Source of the DNA: G963422275 sp963422275
GTDB lineage: Bacteria > Pseudomonadota > Alphaproteobacteria > Rhodobacterales > Rhodobacteraceae
DNA length: 64,000 bases
Assembly: GCA_963422275.1 (NCBI GenBank)
Contig: OY729418.1
Span: 3,534,001 to 3,598,000 of the forward strand
Reading direction: 5' to 3'
The notes under the pieces were generated by a model that searched no databases, was not told the DNA's origin, and worked only from the letters and a program-made list of their open reading frames with translations. Both the position numbers and the translations under genes were made by a program. Numbering within the stretch: the stretch's first letter is position 1; each line of letters starts with the position of its first letter. Positions 51,598 to 60,992 of this stretch are shown in pieces.

Positions 51598-52153
51598 GAG
51601 AGTCAGATAGCTAATTGAATTTCAGCTCGTCTTTCATCTCCTCTTTGCCAGGCAGTTGAGAGAGCAGAACAGGTTCGACGAATATACGGGTGCTCTCGGC
51701 TCACGATACGCTTCTTGAGGGTTTCCCCGATGCCTGCCCGCGTTTCCGCGCGGCCCCATAGTTTTGCCCTGCTGTCGGTTCCGCAGGAGAGTTGGCCGTG
51801 TTTCGGAGGACGGCCACCGAATGTTCTGGAAGTATCCCCGAGATCGACGCGATGGTCAAAGCCCGGCTTCGCAGACTAGGCGGACAGCACAAGGGTTCGA
51901 TACGCGGGCCGCGCGACGCACAATGCCCAACCATCGATGACGACCGGTTCGCTTGATTCGTTGCATCTCGCGCCAAAAGCTGCCCGAACTTCTTCGCTTG
52001 TTTGTTGGCCAGCATGGCTTTGATGTGAATTGAATAGAAAGAATCCACAGCACGTTTCCGGAATGCCGGATGTTATTCTGGTATGCCCAACTTATGCGGT
52101 TTCCGAAGCACCTCGGGCAGTGCGCGTGCCAATATTTCTGTGTTCATTGCCTA
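51598..52153. other. Gap with no recognised gene
   Basis: Open frames on the minus strand (about 51701-52050) do not resemble any family known to me and share their bases with equally weak plus-strand frames. In other bacteria the hydroxymethylglutaryl-CoA lyase gene often follows the carboxylase genes; no trace of it is readable here. The right edge is the IS5 copy at 52154. Confidence 0.4.
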
Positions 52154-53327
52154 GGGAACCTCTGATTTGGAGGGTTTTTTTTGGTTTTGGCTGCGGAATT
52201 TGCCCTTCCCGGCTGCACCGGTCGGTTTTCGGCGGTCCGGAAGCCGCAAATGCGCGTTTTCGGGGCGAAACCGCTGCCGGTTCAGCCCCCGCAGGGCCGG
52301 TCCGGCAAATTCCGGACACACTTCTCCCCTGTCATTGCAAGTGCGGCTGGGCAATCATCAGGTTCAAGAAGCCCGGAAGCGGCGCAAGCCGCTGCACGTT
52401 CCTCTCCAAACCCCGATACCGAACCATGTCGCAGCCGAACACCCGCTTGATGATCCGGAACGGATGCTCCACCCGCGCCCGCACCCGGGCCTTCGCCGTC
52501 TCCGCCAGAGCCGCGGCGCTGGCTCGGGGGCATGGCAATCTGCCACGACACCTCGCGATGCGCGTGCTCCGCGCGCTTGCCGATCCCGCGATATCCGGAG
52601 TCACCCCGGACTTGCTCCTCCTCGCCGTGCAGAAGCCGATCCGAAGGCGTCAGGTCGTGAACGTTCGCGGCCGTTCCCTCCAGGTGGTGCACCAGACCCC
52701 GGGGGTCGGTGCCGATGTGCAGCTTCATCCCGAAATGCCACTGGTTCCCCTTCCTGGTCTGGTGCATCTCCGGATCGCGGGCGTTGCTCTCGTTCCCGGT
52801 CGACGATGGCGCCGAGATGATGGTGGCGTCAACGATGGTGCCCTTCTTCAGCAAAACCCCCCGCTCGGCCAGGCGATCCCTGATCTCCCGAACAGCTGGT
52901 GCGCCAGTCCGTGGCGCTCCAGCCGGCGGCGGAAGTCGGGACCGTCGCCTCGTCCGGAACCTTCTCAAGCACCGCCCCGGCAAAGCGCCGGATGCTCTCC
53001 GCCTCGCAAGCTGGTCCTCCATCATCGGGTCGCTCAGGTTGCAGAACGGCTGAACGCAGTGCACGCGCAGCATCACCGACAGCGGATGCGGCTGTCGCCC
53101 CTTGCCGCCGCCCTTCGGACACGCCGGCGCAATGCGGGCCTCCAGGCGCTCCGGAAAGATCTCGCGGCGCGTCCTGCGCTTCTTGCGATCGCATTGGAGG
53201 CTGGCAAAGGTCAATTGCCGAAGGCGCTGCATGTCGTGATCCCCCGAAAAAGCTGCCGCGCAAAATGGCAGGTGCGCACCGGATGCGCAATGACACGCCC
53301 AAAACCGGGCTATATTCAGAGGTTTCC
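52154..53327 (-). mobile_element. IS5-family insertion sequence, copy 3 (degenerate)
   Basis: The left end GGGAACCTCTGA is intact, the right end reads GGAAACCTCTGA in complement (one mismatch); TA flanks both (52152-52153, 53328-53329). It is 1174 bp, shorter than copy 1, with the transposase on the minus strand. Confidence 0.85.
52332..53232 (-). pseudogene. IS5-family transposase of copy 3, deleted and frameshifted
   Basis: It starts 'MQRLRQLTFASLQCDRKKR' but misses the 'MDGLIPWE' segment present in copy 1 ('FPERLEARIAP'). A frame change follows 'MMEDQLA', the frame is regained for 'VDATIISAPSSTGNESNAR', and another deletion in 'AMPPSQRRGSG' destroys the C-terminal catalytic Glu region. 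The missing segment is shared with copy 4, so these two are sister copies. Confidence 0.8.
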
Positions 53328-53389
53328 TAGGGTTAACGTGTGCCCGCGCTTGTCTGTATGCTCCCAAAGGAGTGGTGCGTGGCGCTGTG

Positions 53390-53517
53390 CGCCTGGGGTC
53401 CCGGCTCCTTGGACATAAACAGGACAATCCTGCATGATGCTCGCCTCTGCGCTGTTGCCTGCAGGCACATTGCGCCACCAGATGGAAAGGGAAAACGGGA
53501 ATTTTCAAACGATTGCC
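53390..53517. repeat. Copy B of a dispersed intergenic repeat (also at 3128-3241)
   Basis: It contains the same ordered blocks as copy A, including AACAGGACAATCCTG and TTGCGCCACC, and an insertion of about 12 bp after the palindrome. It lies about 165 bp upstream of the BKACE gene. Confidence 0.6.
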
Positions 53518-53681
53518 TTGGTTTGCCCCAGGTATCACTAGAAATATCGCACCGGACTAAGTAAATGACTTGTGGCCCCGCGGCCCTCGGTATCGGGATC
53601 GGTGCAATGCGCAGAACGTGCCGGAAGTTGCACCGGACATGAAAGATTTGGCTTTGGGGAAAGCAACGGATTGGAACAACC

Positions 53682-54599
53682 ATGCCGCTTGAAATGAATC
53701 GCGAAGTGTTTGTCACTTGTGCCGTGACCGGCGCGGGCAGCACACAGGATCGGAGCCCACTGGTTCCGCGTTCACCGAAAGACATTGCCGACAGCGCTTT
53801 GGCAGCAGCTAGGGCAGGAGCGGCGATTGTGCATTGCCATGTCCGTGATCCAGAATCTGGTGCACCGTCTCGAAAGTTTGAGTTCTATCGGGAAGTGACT
53901 GACCGGATCAGAGGTTCCGATACCGACGTCGTGTTGAATCTCACGGCTGGAATGGGTGGAGACTTGGTGGTTGGTCTGCCGAATCAGCCGTTGCCGCTGA
54001 ACGACGATGGAACCGACCTCGCGAGCGCGGAGGAGCGAGTAAGGCATATCGTCGAGTGCAGACCTGAGATCTGCACGCTGGACTGCGGGACTATGAATTT
54101 TTCCGAAGCGGATTATGTAATGCTGAACACGCCAGGCATGCTGGTTGAGATGGGCCGCATGATGGAGGAAATCGGGGTGAAACCCGAGATTGAGGCCTTC
54201 GACACCGGCCAGTTGTGGTACGCGAAGAAGCTGGTCGATGATGGAATTCTAAGATCGCCAGCGCTGGTGCAGCTTTGCATGGGCGTTCCTTGGGGCGCTC
54301 CAGACGATCTCAACACGTTTTTGGCGATGGTCAATAACATACCCGCCGATTGGACGTTCTCGGCATTTTCGCTAGGACGAAACCAAATGCCCTATGTTGC
54401 GGCCGCTGTGCTCGCTGGCGGTAACGTTCGAGTGGGACTGGAGGACAACCTGTTTTTAAAGCGCGGCGTGCTGGCGCAGAATTGGCAACTGGTCGAAAAA
54501 GCGGTGGATATCATTGAGACTTTGGGCGCGCAAGTCATCGGCCCCCAGGAAGTTCGCCGTAAGTTGGGCTTGAAGCTCACGGAACCTGCACTTGCCTAG
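53682..54599 (+). CDS. Beta-keto acid cleavage enzyme (BKACE, formerly DUF849)
   Basis: A 305-residue TIM-barrel enzyme. It has the zinc-binding 'AIVHCHVRDPESGAPSR' (His-x-His), 'VVLNLTAGMGGD', 'LDCGTMNFSE', 'EAFDTGQLWYAKKL', and the late metal Glu in 'VRVGLEDNLFLKRGVLA'. The family condenses a beta-keto acid with acetyl-CoA to release acetoacetate and a new acyl-CoA. In a leucine cluster it may deal with a related keto acid or substitute for a missing step, but that is speculation. ATG 53682 is used; a second in-frame ATG lies four codons downstream. Confidence 0.88.
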   Translation: MPLEMNREVFVTCAVTGAGSTQDRSPLVPRSPKDIADSALAAARAGAAIVHCHVRDPESGAPSRKFEFYREVTDRIRGSDTDVVLNLTAGMGGDLVVGLPNQPLPLNDDGTDLASAEERVRHIVECRPEICTLDCGTMNFSEADYVMLNTPGMLVEMGRMMEEIGVKPEIEAFDTGQLWYAKKLVDDGILRSPALVQLCMGVPWGAPDDLNTFLAMVNNIPADWTFSAFSLGRNQMPYVAAAVLAGGNVRVGLEDNLFLKRGVLAQNWQLVEKAVDIIETLGAQVIGPQEVRRKLGLKLTEPALA

Positions 54600-54763
54600 C
54601 TAGATGGACAAAGCTGCCAAAGCCTGTCGCAGGACAATCTGCCCGAAGATTGTACCGTGGGCCTTGGGCCATCCAAAGCTAACCTACCGAAGTGGATTTC
54701 CGCCCGGTGGAGCAAGCCCGTCTTTGGATGCACGCAAGGCGCTTTGATGATAGTGGAACTCCA

Positions 54764-55552
54764 GTGACGAAGACCTTGCGGATTGAATCGAGTGGGCAAG
54801 GAATCGCGACCGTATTCCTGAACCGCCCCGACAGGCACAACGCTTTGTCTGCCAGTATGATCGAGGAGCTCGAAGATTGCGCCGCTTGGCTGAAAAATTC
54901 GAACGAGATACGAGTTGTGATCCTCGCCGCTGCTGGCAAGAGTTTTTGCAGCGGTGCCGACCTGCTGTGGATGAGATCGCAAATGGAGGCGACCGAATCG
55001 GAGCGGAGGAAACAGGCTAAGCAGCTTGCCGCAATGCTGTTTGCATGGAACTCGATATCAAAGCCGGTAATTGCGAGAGTGAATGGAAGCGCTTTTGGTG
55101 GCGGGGTCGGGCTGATTTCTATTTGCGATGCGGTCGTCTCGGAGAAGAGTGCAAAATTTGGACTGACTGAAACAAGGCTTGGTCTGATACCGGCAACAAT
55201 TGCCCCTTACGTCATTGCGCGAATAGGCGAGATGCATGCCAGGCGTCTGTTCATGTCTGGCCGGGTGTTCAACTCGGCAGAGGCACTGCGCTTCGGACTG
55301 GTGACTACGACCGTGTCAGCCGCAAATCTGGATACTGAAGTGCAAGCAGAAGCATTTTCTTATTTGAGTTGTGCACCTGGTGCTGTCGCAGATGCAAAAA
55401 CGCTAGCCAGACACCTGGGGGCCTGCGTGAACCAGGAAATTATCGATCATACAGTTGATCAGATAATTTCCCGATTGGAAGGCGATGAAGCTGCGGAGGG
55501 GATTGCTGCTTTCCTGGAAAAACGGAAGCCGGGCTGGGTTCCTAGCAAATAA
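54764..55552 (+). CDS. liuC: Methylglutaconyl-CoA hydratase (enoyl-CoA hydratase family)
   Basis: A 262-residue crotonase-fold enzyme. 'RPDRHNALSASMIEELED', the oxyanion loops 'GKSFCSGADLLWM' and 'NGSAFGGGVGLISICD', and 'FGLTETRLGLIPATIAPYV' with the Glu and PATIxPYV sequence point to the AUH/LiuC branch. It hydrates 3-methylglutaconyl-CoA to HMG-CoA, the step after the carboxylase. GTG 54764 gives the standard N-terminus ('VTKTLRIESSGQGIATVFL'); the frame is open back to a GTG at 54692, but the extra 24 residues are not typical. Confidence 0.85.
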   Translation: MTKTLRIESSGQGIATVFLNRPDRHNALSASMIEELEDCAAWLKNSNEIRVVILAAAGKSFCSGADLLWMRSQMEATESERRKQAKQLAAMLFAWNSISKPVIARVNGSAFGGGVGLISICDAVVSEKSAKFGLTETRLGLIPATIAPYVIARIGEMHARRLFMSGRVFNSAEALRFGLVTTTVSAANLDTEVQAEAFSYLSCAPGAVADAKTLARHLGACVNQEIIDHTVDQIISRLEGDEAAEGIAAFLEKRKPGWVPSK

Positions 55553-55805
55553 GTTACTTCCATGAGATGCTTCCAAGGCGCTATGGGCTTTGGCAACAGT
55601 GCCACTTGTCGGACATGCCCGGAGACGTTGACCGGATGTGGCCGTTGCTGCCTTCGGCGCATGACTTTGGTGCCTTCCGGGCACTCGGTGCATCATTCGC
55701 TCGCGGTGGTTTGGTGCTCTATTGTTGCTTTGTATCTGCAGCCGGGAGTTTGTTCGTCGTGCGCGATTGCCGAGGGCACAGGCAATGCAACGCTCCATTC
55801 CATTA

Positions 55806-57001
55806 GGGAACCTCTGATTTGGAGGGTTTTTTTTGGGGTTTGCTGCGGAATTTGCCCTTCTTGGCTGCGCCGGTCGGTTTTCGGCGGTCCGGAAGCCGCA
55901 AATGCGCGTTTTCGGGGCGAAACCGCCGCCGGTTCAGCCCCCGCAGGGCCGGTCCGGCAAATTCCGGACACGCTTCTCCCCTGTCATTGCAAGTGCGGCT
56001 GGGCAATCATCAGGTTCGAGAAGCCCGGAAGCAGCGCAAGCCGCTGCACGTTCCTCTCCAAACCCCGATAGCGAACCATGTCGCAGCCGAACACCCGCTT
56101 GACGATCCGGAACGGATGCTCCACCCGCGCCCGCACCCGGGCCTTCGCCTTCTCCGCCCTGGCCGCGGCGCTGCCCGGCGCCAGCGTCCGGCGCTGGCCC
56201 GGGGGCATGGCAATCTGCCACGAAACCTCGCGATGCGCGTGCTCCGCATGCTCGCCGATCCCGCGATATCCAGAGTCACCCCGGACTTGCTCCTCCTCGC
56301 CGTGCAAGCTTGCCCGAAGGCGTCAGGTCGCGACGTTGGCGGCCGTTCCCTCCAGGTGGTGCACCAGACCCCGGGTGTCGGTGCCGATGTGCAGCTTCAT
56401 CCCGAAATGCCACCGGTTCCCCTTCCTCGTCCGGTGCATCTCCGGATCGCGGGCGTTGCTCTCGTTCCCGGTCGACGATGGCGCCGAGATGATGGTGGCG
56501 TCAACGATGGTGCCCTTCTTCAGCAAAACCCCCCGCTCGGCCAGGCGATCCCTGATCTCCCGAACAGCTGGTGCGCCAGTCCGTGGCGCTCCAGCCGGCG
56601 GCGGAAGTCGGGACCGTCGCCTCGTCCGGAACCTTCTCAAGCACCGCCCCGGCAAAGCGCCGGATGCTCTCCGCCTCGCAAGCTGGTCCTCCATCATCGG
56701 GTCGCTCAGGTTGCAGAACGGCTGAACGCAGTGCACGCGCAGCATCACCGACAGCGGATGCGGCTGTCGCCCCTTGCCGCCGCCCTTCGGACACGCCGGC
56801 GCAATGCGGGCCTCCAGGCGCTCCGGAAAGATCTCGCGGCGCGTCCTGCGCTTCTTGCGATCGCATTCGAGGCTGGCAAAGGTCAATTGCCGAAGGCGCT
56901 GCATGTCAGGATCCCCCCAAAAAAGCTGTGGCGCAAGACAGCAGGCACGCACCGGATGCGCAATGACACGCCCAAAAATCAGGCTATATTCAGAGGTTCC
57001 T
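55806..57001 (-). mobile_element. IS5-family insertion sequence, copy 4 (degenerate)
   Basis: The left end GGGAACCTCTGA is intact; the right end has one change at its outermost base. TA flanks both ends (55804-55805, 57002-57003). It is 1196 bp with the transposase on the minus strand and separates the leucine genes from the nuo operon. Confidence 0.85.
55984..56904 (-). pseudogene. IS5-family transposase of copy 4, deleted and frameshifted
   Basis: It has the same 'FPERLEARIAP' deletion and the same frame change after 'MMEDQLA' as copy 3, plus a shift after 'GTAANVAT' that it shares with copy 2. The later part ('VRARVEHPFRIVKRVFGCD') is readable in another frame. It is not functional. Confidence 0.8.
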
Positions 57002-57396
57002 TAGTCGGATAGGCTAAGTCAATTCCTTAACTTGGCGACTGCCCTGTGAATCTTGGCAATGTCATTCGCTTTTTCGAGCTGAGAATCCAGGGTAGGCGAC
57101 GGTCAACGACGGAGACGGGATCAACACAACGGTCTGGCCGAGCTTAGCGACCTCGCGAAAACCAGCGGAGCTTCAATTTTGACAGACGCGCGCGGTACTT
57201 GGGTTGTTGGCTGGCTGCAGGCGGTAGACACGCACAGAATGCAAAAACAGTGGTCGAATTGCCCGCATTGACTGCAATAGCCGCACCAATTGCGGATTTG
57301 CGTTTGAAACGGCGATTCGCATGTTGCCGTGCGAAGGCACAAAGTATAAATCACGGGCAGCTTGAATGCTCTTTGCAGAACGTATGAGGATAGAGC
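57002..57396. other. nuo upstream region, no gene recognised
   Basis: No coding frame is convincing here. The sequence must contain the nuo promoter unless the operon's original promoter was displaced by the IS5 copy that ends at 57001. A weak candidate is TTGCCG (57324-57329) and TATAAA (57345-57350) with a short 15-bp spacer. Confidence 0.35.
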
Positions 57397-57762
57397 TTGG
57401 ACGAATTCTTGAGAGAGTATCTAGCGGTCATTATATTTCTTGGCGTCGCCATAGGACTCGGACTGCTCCTCATCATGGCTGCAGGAGTGATCGCCGTGTC
57501 CAAGCCCGATCCTGAAAAAAACTCCTCTTACGAATGTGGATTCAACGCTTTCGACGACGCAAGGATGAAGTTCGATGTTCGATTCTATCTCGTGGCAATT
57601 CTGTTCATTATCTTTGATCTGGAAGTGGCATTCCTGTTTCCATGGTCCGTCTCCTTTGGTGAAATAGGAGAATTCGGATTCTGGTCCATGATAGTATTTC
57701 TGGCAGTTCTGACAGTTGGATTTGCATACGAATGGAAGAAGGGGGCACTGGAATGGGAATGA
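57397..57762 (+). CDS. nuoA: NADH-quinone oxidoreductase subunit A
   Basis: A 121-residue membrane subunit of complex I with three hydrophobic helices. 'SSYECGFNAFDDARMKFDV' in pieces is the conserved loop with the active/deactive-transition Cys, followed by 'RFYLVAILFIIFDLEVAFLF' in pieces. The start is a TTG at 57397 preceded by AGGATAGAG. It opens the nuo operon, and its stop overlaps the nuoB ATG (ATGA). Confidence 0.93.
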   Translation: MDEFLREYLAVIIFLGVAIGLGLLLIMAAGVIAVSKPDPEKNSSYECGFNAFDDARMKFDVRFYLVAILFIIFDLEVAFLFPWSVSFGEIGEFGFWSMIVFLAVLTVGFAYEWKKGALEWE

Positions 57763-58286
57763 ATTCGGAGTTGAGAGGCGATTCTGGGTCAACCGGCTTG
57801 CACATGACCTCAGAAGCCAACGATCTCCAAGAGAAGGGTTTTCTGCTCGCGTCCTCCGAAGAAATCATCAACTGGGCGCGGACCGGCTCGCTGCACTGGA
57901 TGACTTTCGGCTTGGCGTGCTGCGCGGTCGAGATGATGCACACGTCAATGCCAAGATACGATCTGGAGAGATTTGGGACGGCGCCCCGTGCATCGCCGCG
58001 GCAGTCAGACCTAATGATTGTGGCGGGAACGCTGACCAACAAGATGGCGCCTGCCTTGCGGAAAGTCTATGACCAGATGCCAGAGCCTAGGTACGTAATT
58101 TCGATGGGATCTTGCGCTAATGGAGGGGGCTACTACCATTACAGCTATTCTGTCGTGCGGGGATGCGACCGGATCGTCCCGGTGGACATTTACGTTCCCG
58201 GATGCCCGCCCTCCGCCGAAGCTCTACTTTACGGAATCCTTCAGTTGCAGCGGAAGATCCGTAGAACTGGAACTATTGTCCGGTGA
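57759..58286 (+). CDS. nuoB: NADH-quinone oxidoreductase subunit B
   Basis: A 175-residue peripheral subunit that carries cluster N2, the last iron-sulfur centre before quinone. Its ligands are visible in 'FGLACCAVEMMHT' (tandem Cys), 'SMGSCANGGGYYHYSYSVV' and 'VPGCPPSAEALLYG'. ATG 57759 overlaps the nuoA stop and is preferred over ATG 57753. Ten bases separate its stop from nuoC. Confidence 0.95.
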   Translation: MNSELRGDSGSTGLHMTSEANDLQEKGFLLASSEEIINWARTGSLHWMTFGLACCAVEMMHTSMPRYDLERFGTAPRASPRQSDLMIVAGTLTNKMAPALRKVYDQMPEPRYVISMGSCANGGGYYHYSYSVVRGCDRIVPVDIYVPGCPPSAEALLYGILQLQRKIRRTGTIVR

Positions 58287-58296
58287 TGCAGTCGGG

Positions 58297-58905
58297 ATGA
58301 CCGAGACGCAGGCCCCCAATTTTGCAGCGTATGTTGCTGAACGGCAGTCGGAGGCAGTGCTTTCTGTCTCCGCAGTTCGCGGCGAGGTCATTGTTGAAGC
58401 GGTGGCATCGGGAATCTTGAATTTAACCGAGTTCCTGAAGCGAGATTCACGTTGCAGATTCGCGACGTTAATTGACATTACCGCTGTAGACTACCCCGGA
58501 CGCGATAAGCGCTTCGATGTTGTCTACCATCTTCTTTCGATGGACCTCAACCTGCGCGTTCGAGTAAAGGTCGCTGTCAGGGAGGACAAGGCAGTTCCAT
58601 CGATTTGCCCGGTTCATCCGTCGGCGAACTGGTTCGAGCGCGAGGTATTCGACATGTACGGTGTTCGTTTTGCCGGCCATCCGGACCTGCGGCGTATCCT
58701 GACGGATTATGGATTTCAGGGTCACCCCTTGCGGAAGGACTTCCCTGTTACCGGGTACAGCGAGGTTCGTTACGACGAAGAAAAGAAAAGAGTTGTGTAT
58801 GAGCCAGTGAGCTTGGTTCAAGATTTCCGGCAGTTTGATTTCATGAGTCCATGGGAGGGAGCAGACTACGTCCTTCCAGTCAACAGGGATACGCAGGGAT
58901 CATGA
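58297..58905 (+). CDS. nuoC: NADH-quinone oxidoreductase subunit C
   Basis: A 202-residue 30-kDa subunit. The signature 'FEREVFDMYGVRFAGHPDL' is complete, followed by 'RRILTDYGFQGHPLRKDFP' and 'YEPVSLVQDFRQFDF'. ATG 58297 gives an N-terminus like related proteins. Its TGA overlaps the ATG of a 38-codon frame that fills the gap before nuoD. Confidence 0.95.
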   Translation: MTETQAPNFAAYVAERQSEAVLSVSAVRGEVIVEAVASGILNLTEFLKRDSRCRFATLIDITAVDYPGRDKRFDVVYHLLSMDLNLRVRVKVAVREDKAVPSICPVHPSANWFEREVFDMYGVRFAGHPDLRRILTDYGFQGHPLRKDFPVTGYSEVRYDEEKKRVVYEPVSLVQDFRQFDFMSPWEGADYVLPVNRDTQGS

Positions 58906-59018
58906 CAGATCGTTTCAGCCGCGGATGCCGCACTGTCCACTCGCTTCCGGAGAACTGCCGAGGGCAGGTGCCGAGCTTGCGGTGCAGGCTGTTGTCCGGT
59001 CTTGAAGCGGCGGCCTAA
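58902..59018 (+). CDS. Possible 38-residue small protein between nuoC and nuoD
   Basis: The frame begins with an ATG that overlaps the nuoC stop (ATGA) and ends with TAA directly in front of the nuoD ATG, so it exactly fills the gap. The peptide starts 'MTDRFSRGCRTVHSLPENC' and has three Cys (9, 19, 28) and many Arg. It has no recognisable domain. It may be a coupling leader, a real small protein or a remnant of an extended nuoD N-terminus. Confidence 0.3.
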   Translation: MTDRFSRGCRTVHSLPENCRGQVPSLRCRLLSGLEAAA

Positions 59019-60227
59019 ATGGATAGGCCGCACGAGGAACCGCTTCCGGGCGAACGGCACGTCCGAAATTTCAACATCAATTTCGGTCCGCAGCATCCTG
59101 CGGCGCACGGAGTGCTTCGACTCGTGCTTGAACTCGATGGGGAAGTTGTTAAACGTTGTGACCCCCACATCGGCCTGTTGCACCGCGGCACTGAAAAGTT
59201 GATGGAAAGCAGGACGTACCTGCAAAATTTACCTTATTTTGACCGCCTCGACTATGTGGCGCCTATGAATCAAGAGCATGCTTGGTGCCTTGCCATCGAG
59301 CGCCTGACAGAAACCGAGATTCCACGCAGGGCCTCGCTGATTCGCGTCTTGTACTCGGAGATTGGGCGAATACTCAATCACTTGCTCAATGTCACCACGC
59401 AGGCGCTGGACGTTGGCGCGCTGACTCCTCCGCTGTGGGGGTTCGAGGAACGCGAGAAACTAATGGTGTTCTATGAGCGTGCATGCGGAGCTCGCCTGCA
59501 CGCTGCGTACATTCGCCCGGGCGGGGTTCATGCGGACCTGCCGCAAGGGCTGCTCGACGACATTTCGGGATGGTGCACGACTTTTCCCCAGGTTCTTGAC
59601 GACATCGATGGACTGCTTACCGAGAATCGCATCTTCAAGCAGCGGAATGTTGACATTGGGGTGGTTAGCCGCGCAGACGCCGAGCGATGGGCGTTTTCCG
59701 GAGTCATGGTTCGAGGTTCGGGAATGGAGTGGGACCTCCGCCGCACCCAGCCGTACGAATGCTACAGCGAATTCGATTTCAAGATCCCGGTCGGAAAGCA
59801 TGGGGATTGTTACGACCGCTATCTGTGTCGCATGGCAGAAATGCGTGAGAGCGTCAAGATCATTGAGCAGGCCATAGAAAAGCTCAACAAGACTGGAGGG
59901 GACGTGCTTTCGAGAGGCAAGATCGCTCCTCCCAAGCGCACTGCCATGAAGTCCACGATGGAGGCATTGATCCACCACTTCAAGCTCTACACCGAAGGGT
60001 TTCATGTGCCGGCTGGGGAGGTGTACGCGGCAGTAGAGGCGCCCAAGGGCGAGTTTGGCGTGTATCTTGTATCCGACGGCACCAACCGGCCTTACAAGGC
60101 GAAGATCAGGGCACCTGGATTTCCGCACCTTCAGGCCTTGGATCATTTGTGCTCAGGGCATCTTCTTGCAGATGTTGCGGCCGTGATCGGTTCGCTCGAC
60201 ATCGTCTTCGGGGAGATTGACCGGTGA
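59019..60227 (+). CDS. nuoD: NADH-quinone oxidoreductase subunit D
   Basis: A 402-residue 49-kDa subunit that lines the quinone-binding cavity. 'NFNINFGPQHPAAHGVLRL' is the hallmark, with 'IGLLHRGTEKLMESRTYLQ' in part, 'YVAPMNQEHAWCLAIE' and the C-terminal 'DIVFGEIDR' (the family ends in FGE.DR). The start follows the small frame without a gap. Length and all main blocks are normal. Confidence 0.96.
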   Translation: MDRPHEEPLPGERHVRNFNINFGPQHPAAHGVLRLVLELDGEVVKRCDPHIGLLHRGTEKLMESRTYLQNLPYFDRLDYVAPMNQEHAWCLAIERLTETEIPRRASLIRVLYSEIGRILNHLLNVTTQALDVGALTPPLWGFEEREKLMVFYERACGARLHAAYIRPGGVHADLPQGLLDDISGWCTTFPQVLDDIDGLLTENRIFKQRNVDIGVVSRADAERWAFSGVMVRGSGMEWDLRRTQPYECYSEFDFKIPVGKHGDCYDRYLCRMAEMRESVKIIEQAIEKLNKTGGDVLSRGKIAPPKRTAMKSTMEALIHHFKLYTEGFHVPAGEVYAAVEAPKGEFGVYLVSDGTNRPYKAKIRAPGFPHLQALDHLCSGHLLADVAAVIGSLDIVFGEIDR

Positions 60228-60304
60228 ATGAAATTGCACACTGCTGTCCGATGCTCGGGTTTCCCTGGTGCCGTTCGTTGAATTTTGATTGTCGAGATAG
60301 CTGA

Positions 60305-60988
60305 GTGTTGCGAAGATTTCACGATGAACAGCCTGACGGCTTCGCGTTCACGCCGGAAAATCTTGGTTGGGCGCGCGAGCAGATTTCGAAATATCCAGAT
60401 GGTCGGCAGGCATCTGCGATAATTCCACTCCTCTGGCGGGCACAGGAACAGGAGGGTTGGCTGTCAAGGCCAGCCGTGGAGTATGTTGCCGAAATGCTTG
60501 GCCTTGCCCACATTAGGGCCTACGAGGTTGCGACGTTCTATTCCATGTTCCAGTTGCGCAAGGTCGGGTCAGTGGCTCATGTGCAGGTTTGCAGTACGAC
60601 GAGCTGCATGATTTGCGGAGCCGAGGACCTTGTAAACGTTTGCCGGAAGAAGATCGCCCAAGAGCCCTGCGAAATGTCGGCAAACGGAAGGTTCAGCTGG
60701 GAGGAGGTTGAGTGCCTCGGTGCTTGCGCCAACGCTCCGATGGTCCAGATCGGCAAGGACTATTACGAAGACTTGACTGCGGACTCTCTATCCTCAATTT
60801 TAGACGAAATTGCATTGGGGCGGATTCCGTGTCCGGGCTCGCGTAATGGCCGCTTCTCGTCCGAACCGAAATCAGGTCTTACCAGCCTCGTTGACCAAGC
60901 GGAAGGGTGCCCGGATTTTAATCCGGCCGTCCAGCTTGCGTTGGCGAAGGGCGACACAATCAAACCCCATGATTCGTCAAGTGAGTGA
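60305..60988 (+). CDS. nuoE: NADH-quinone oxidoreductase subunit E
   Basis: A 227-residue 24-kDa subunit with the [2Fe-2S] cluster N1a. Ligands lie in 'VCSTTSCMICGAEDL' and 'VECLGACANAPMVQIG' (Cys-x4-Cys ... Cys-x3-Cys). The core ends at about residue 170; a polar tail of ~55 residues ('SRNGRFSSEPKSGLTSLVD') extends it, as in other Rhodobacterales. The start is the GTG at 60305, 77 bp after nuoD. Confidence 0.94.
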   Translation: MLRRFHDEQPDGFAFTPENLGWAREQISKYPDGRQASAIIPLLWRAQEQEGWLSRPAVEYVAEMLGLAHIRAYEVATFYSMFQLRKVGSVAHVQVCSTTSCMICGAEDLVNVCRKKIAQEPCEMSANGRFSWEEVECLGACANAPMVQIGKDYYEDLTADSLSSILDEIALGRIPCPGSRNGRFSSEPKSGLTSLVDQAEGCPDFNPAVQLALAKGDTIKPHDSSSE

Positions 60989-60992
60989 TGCG

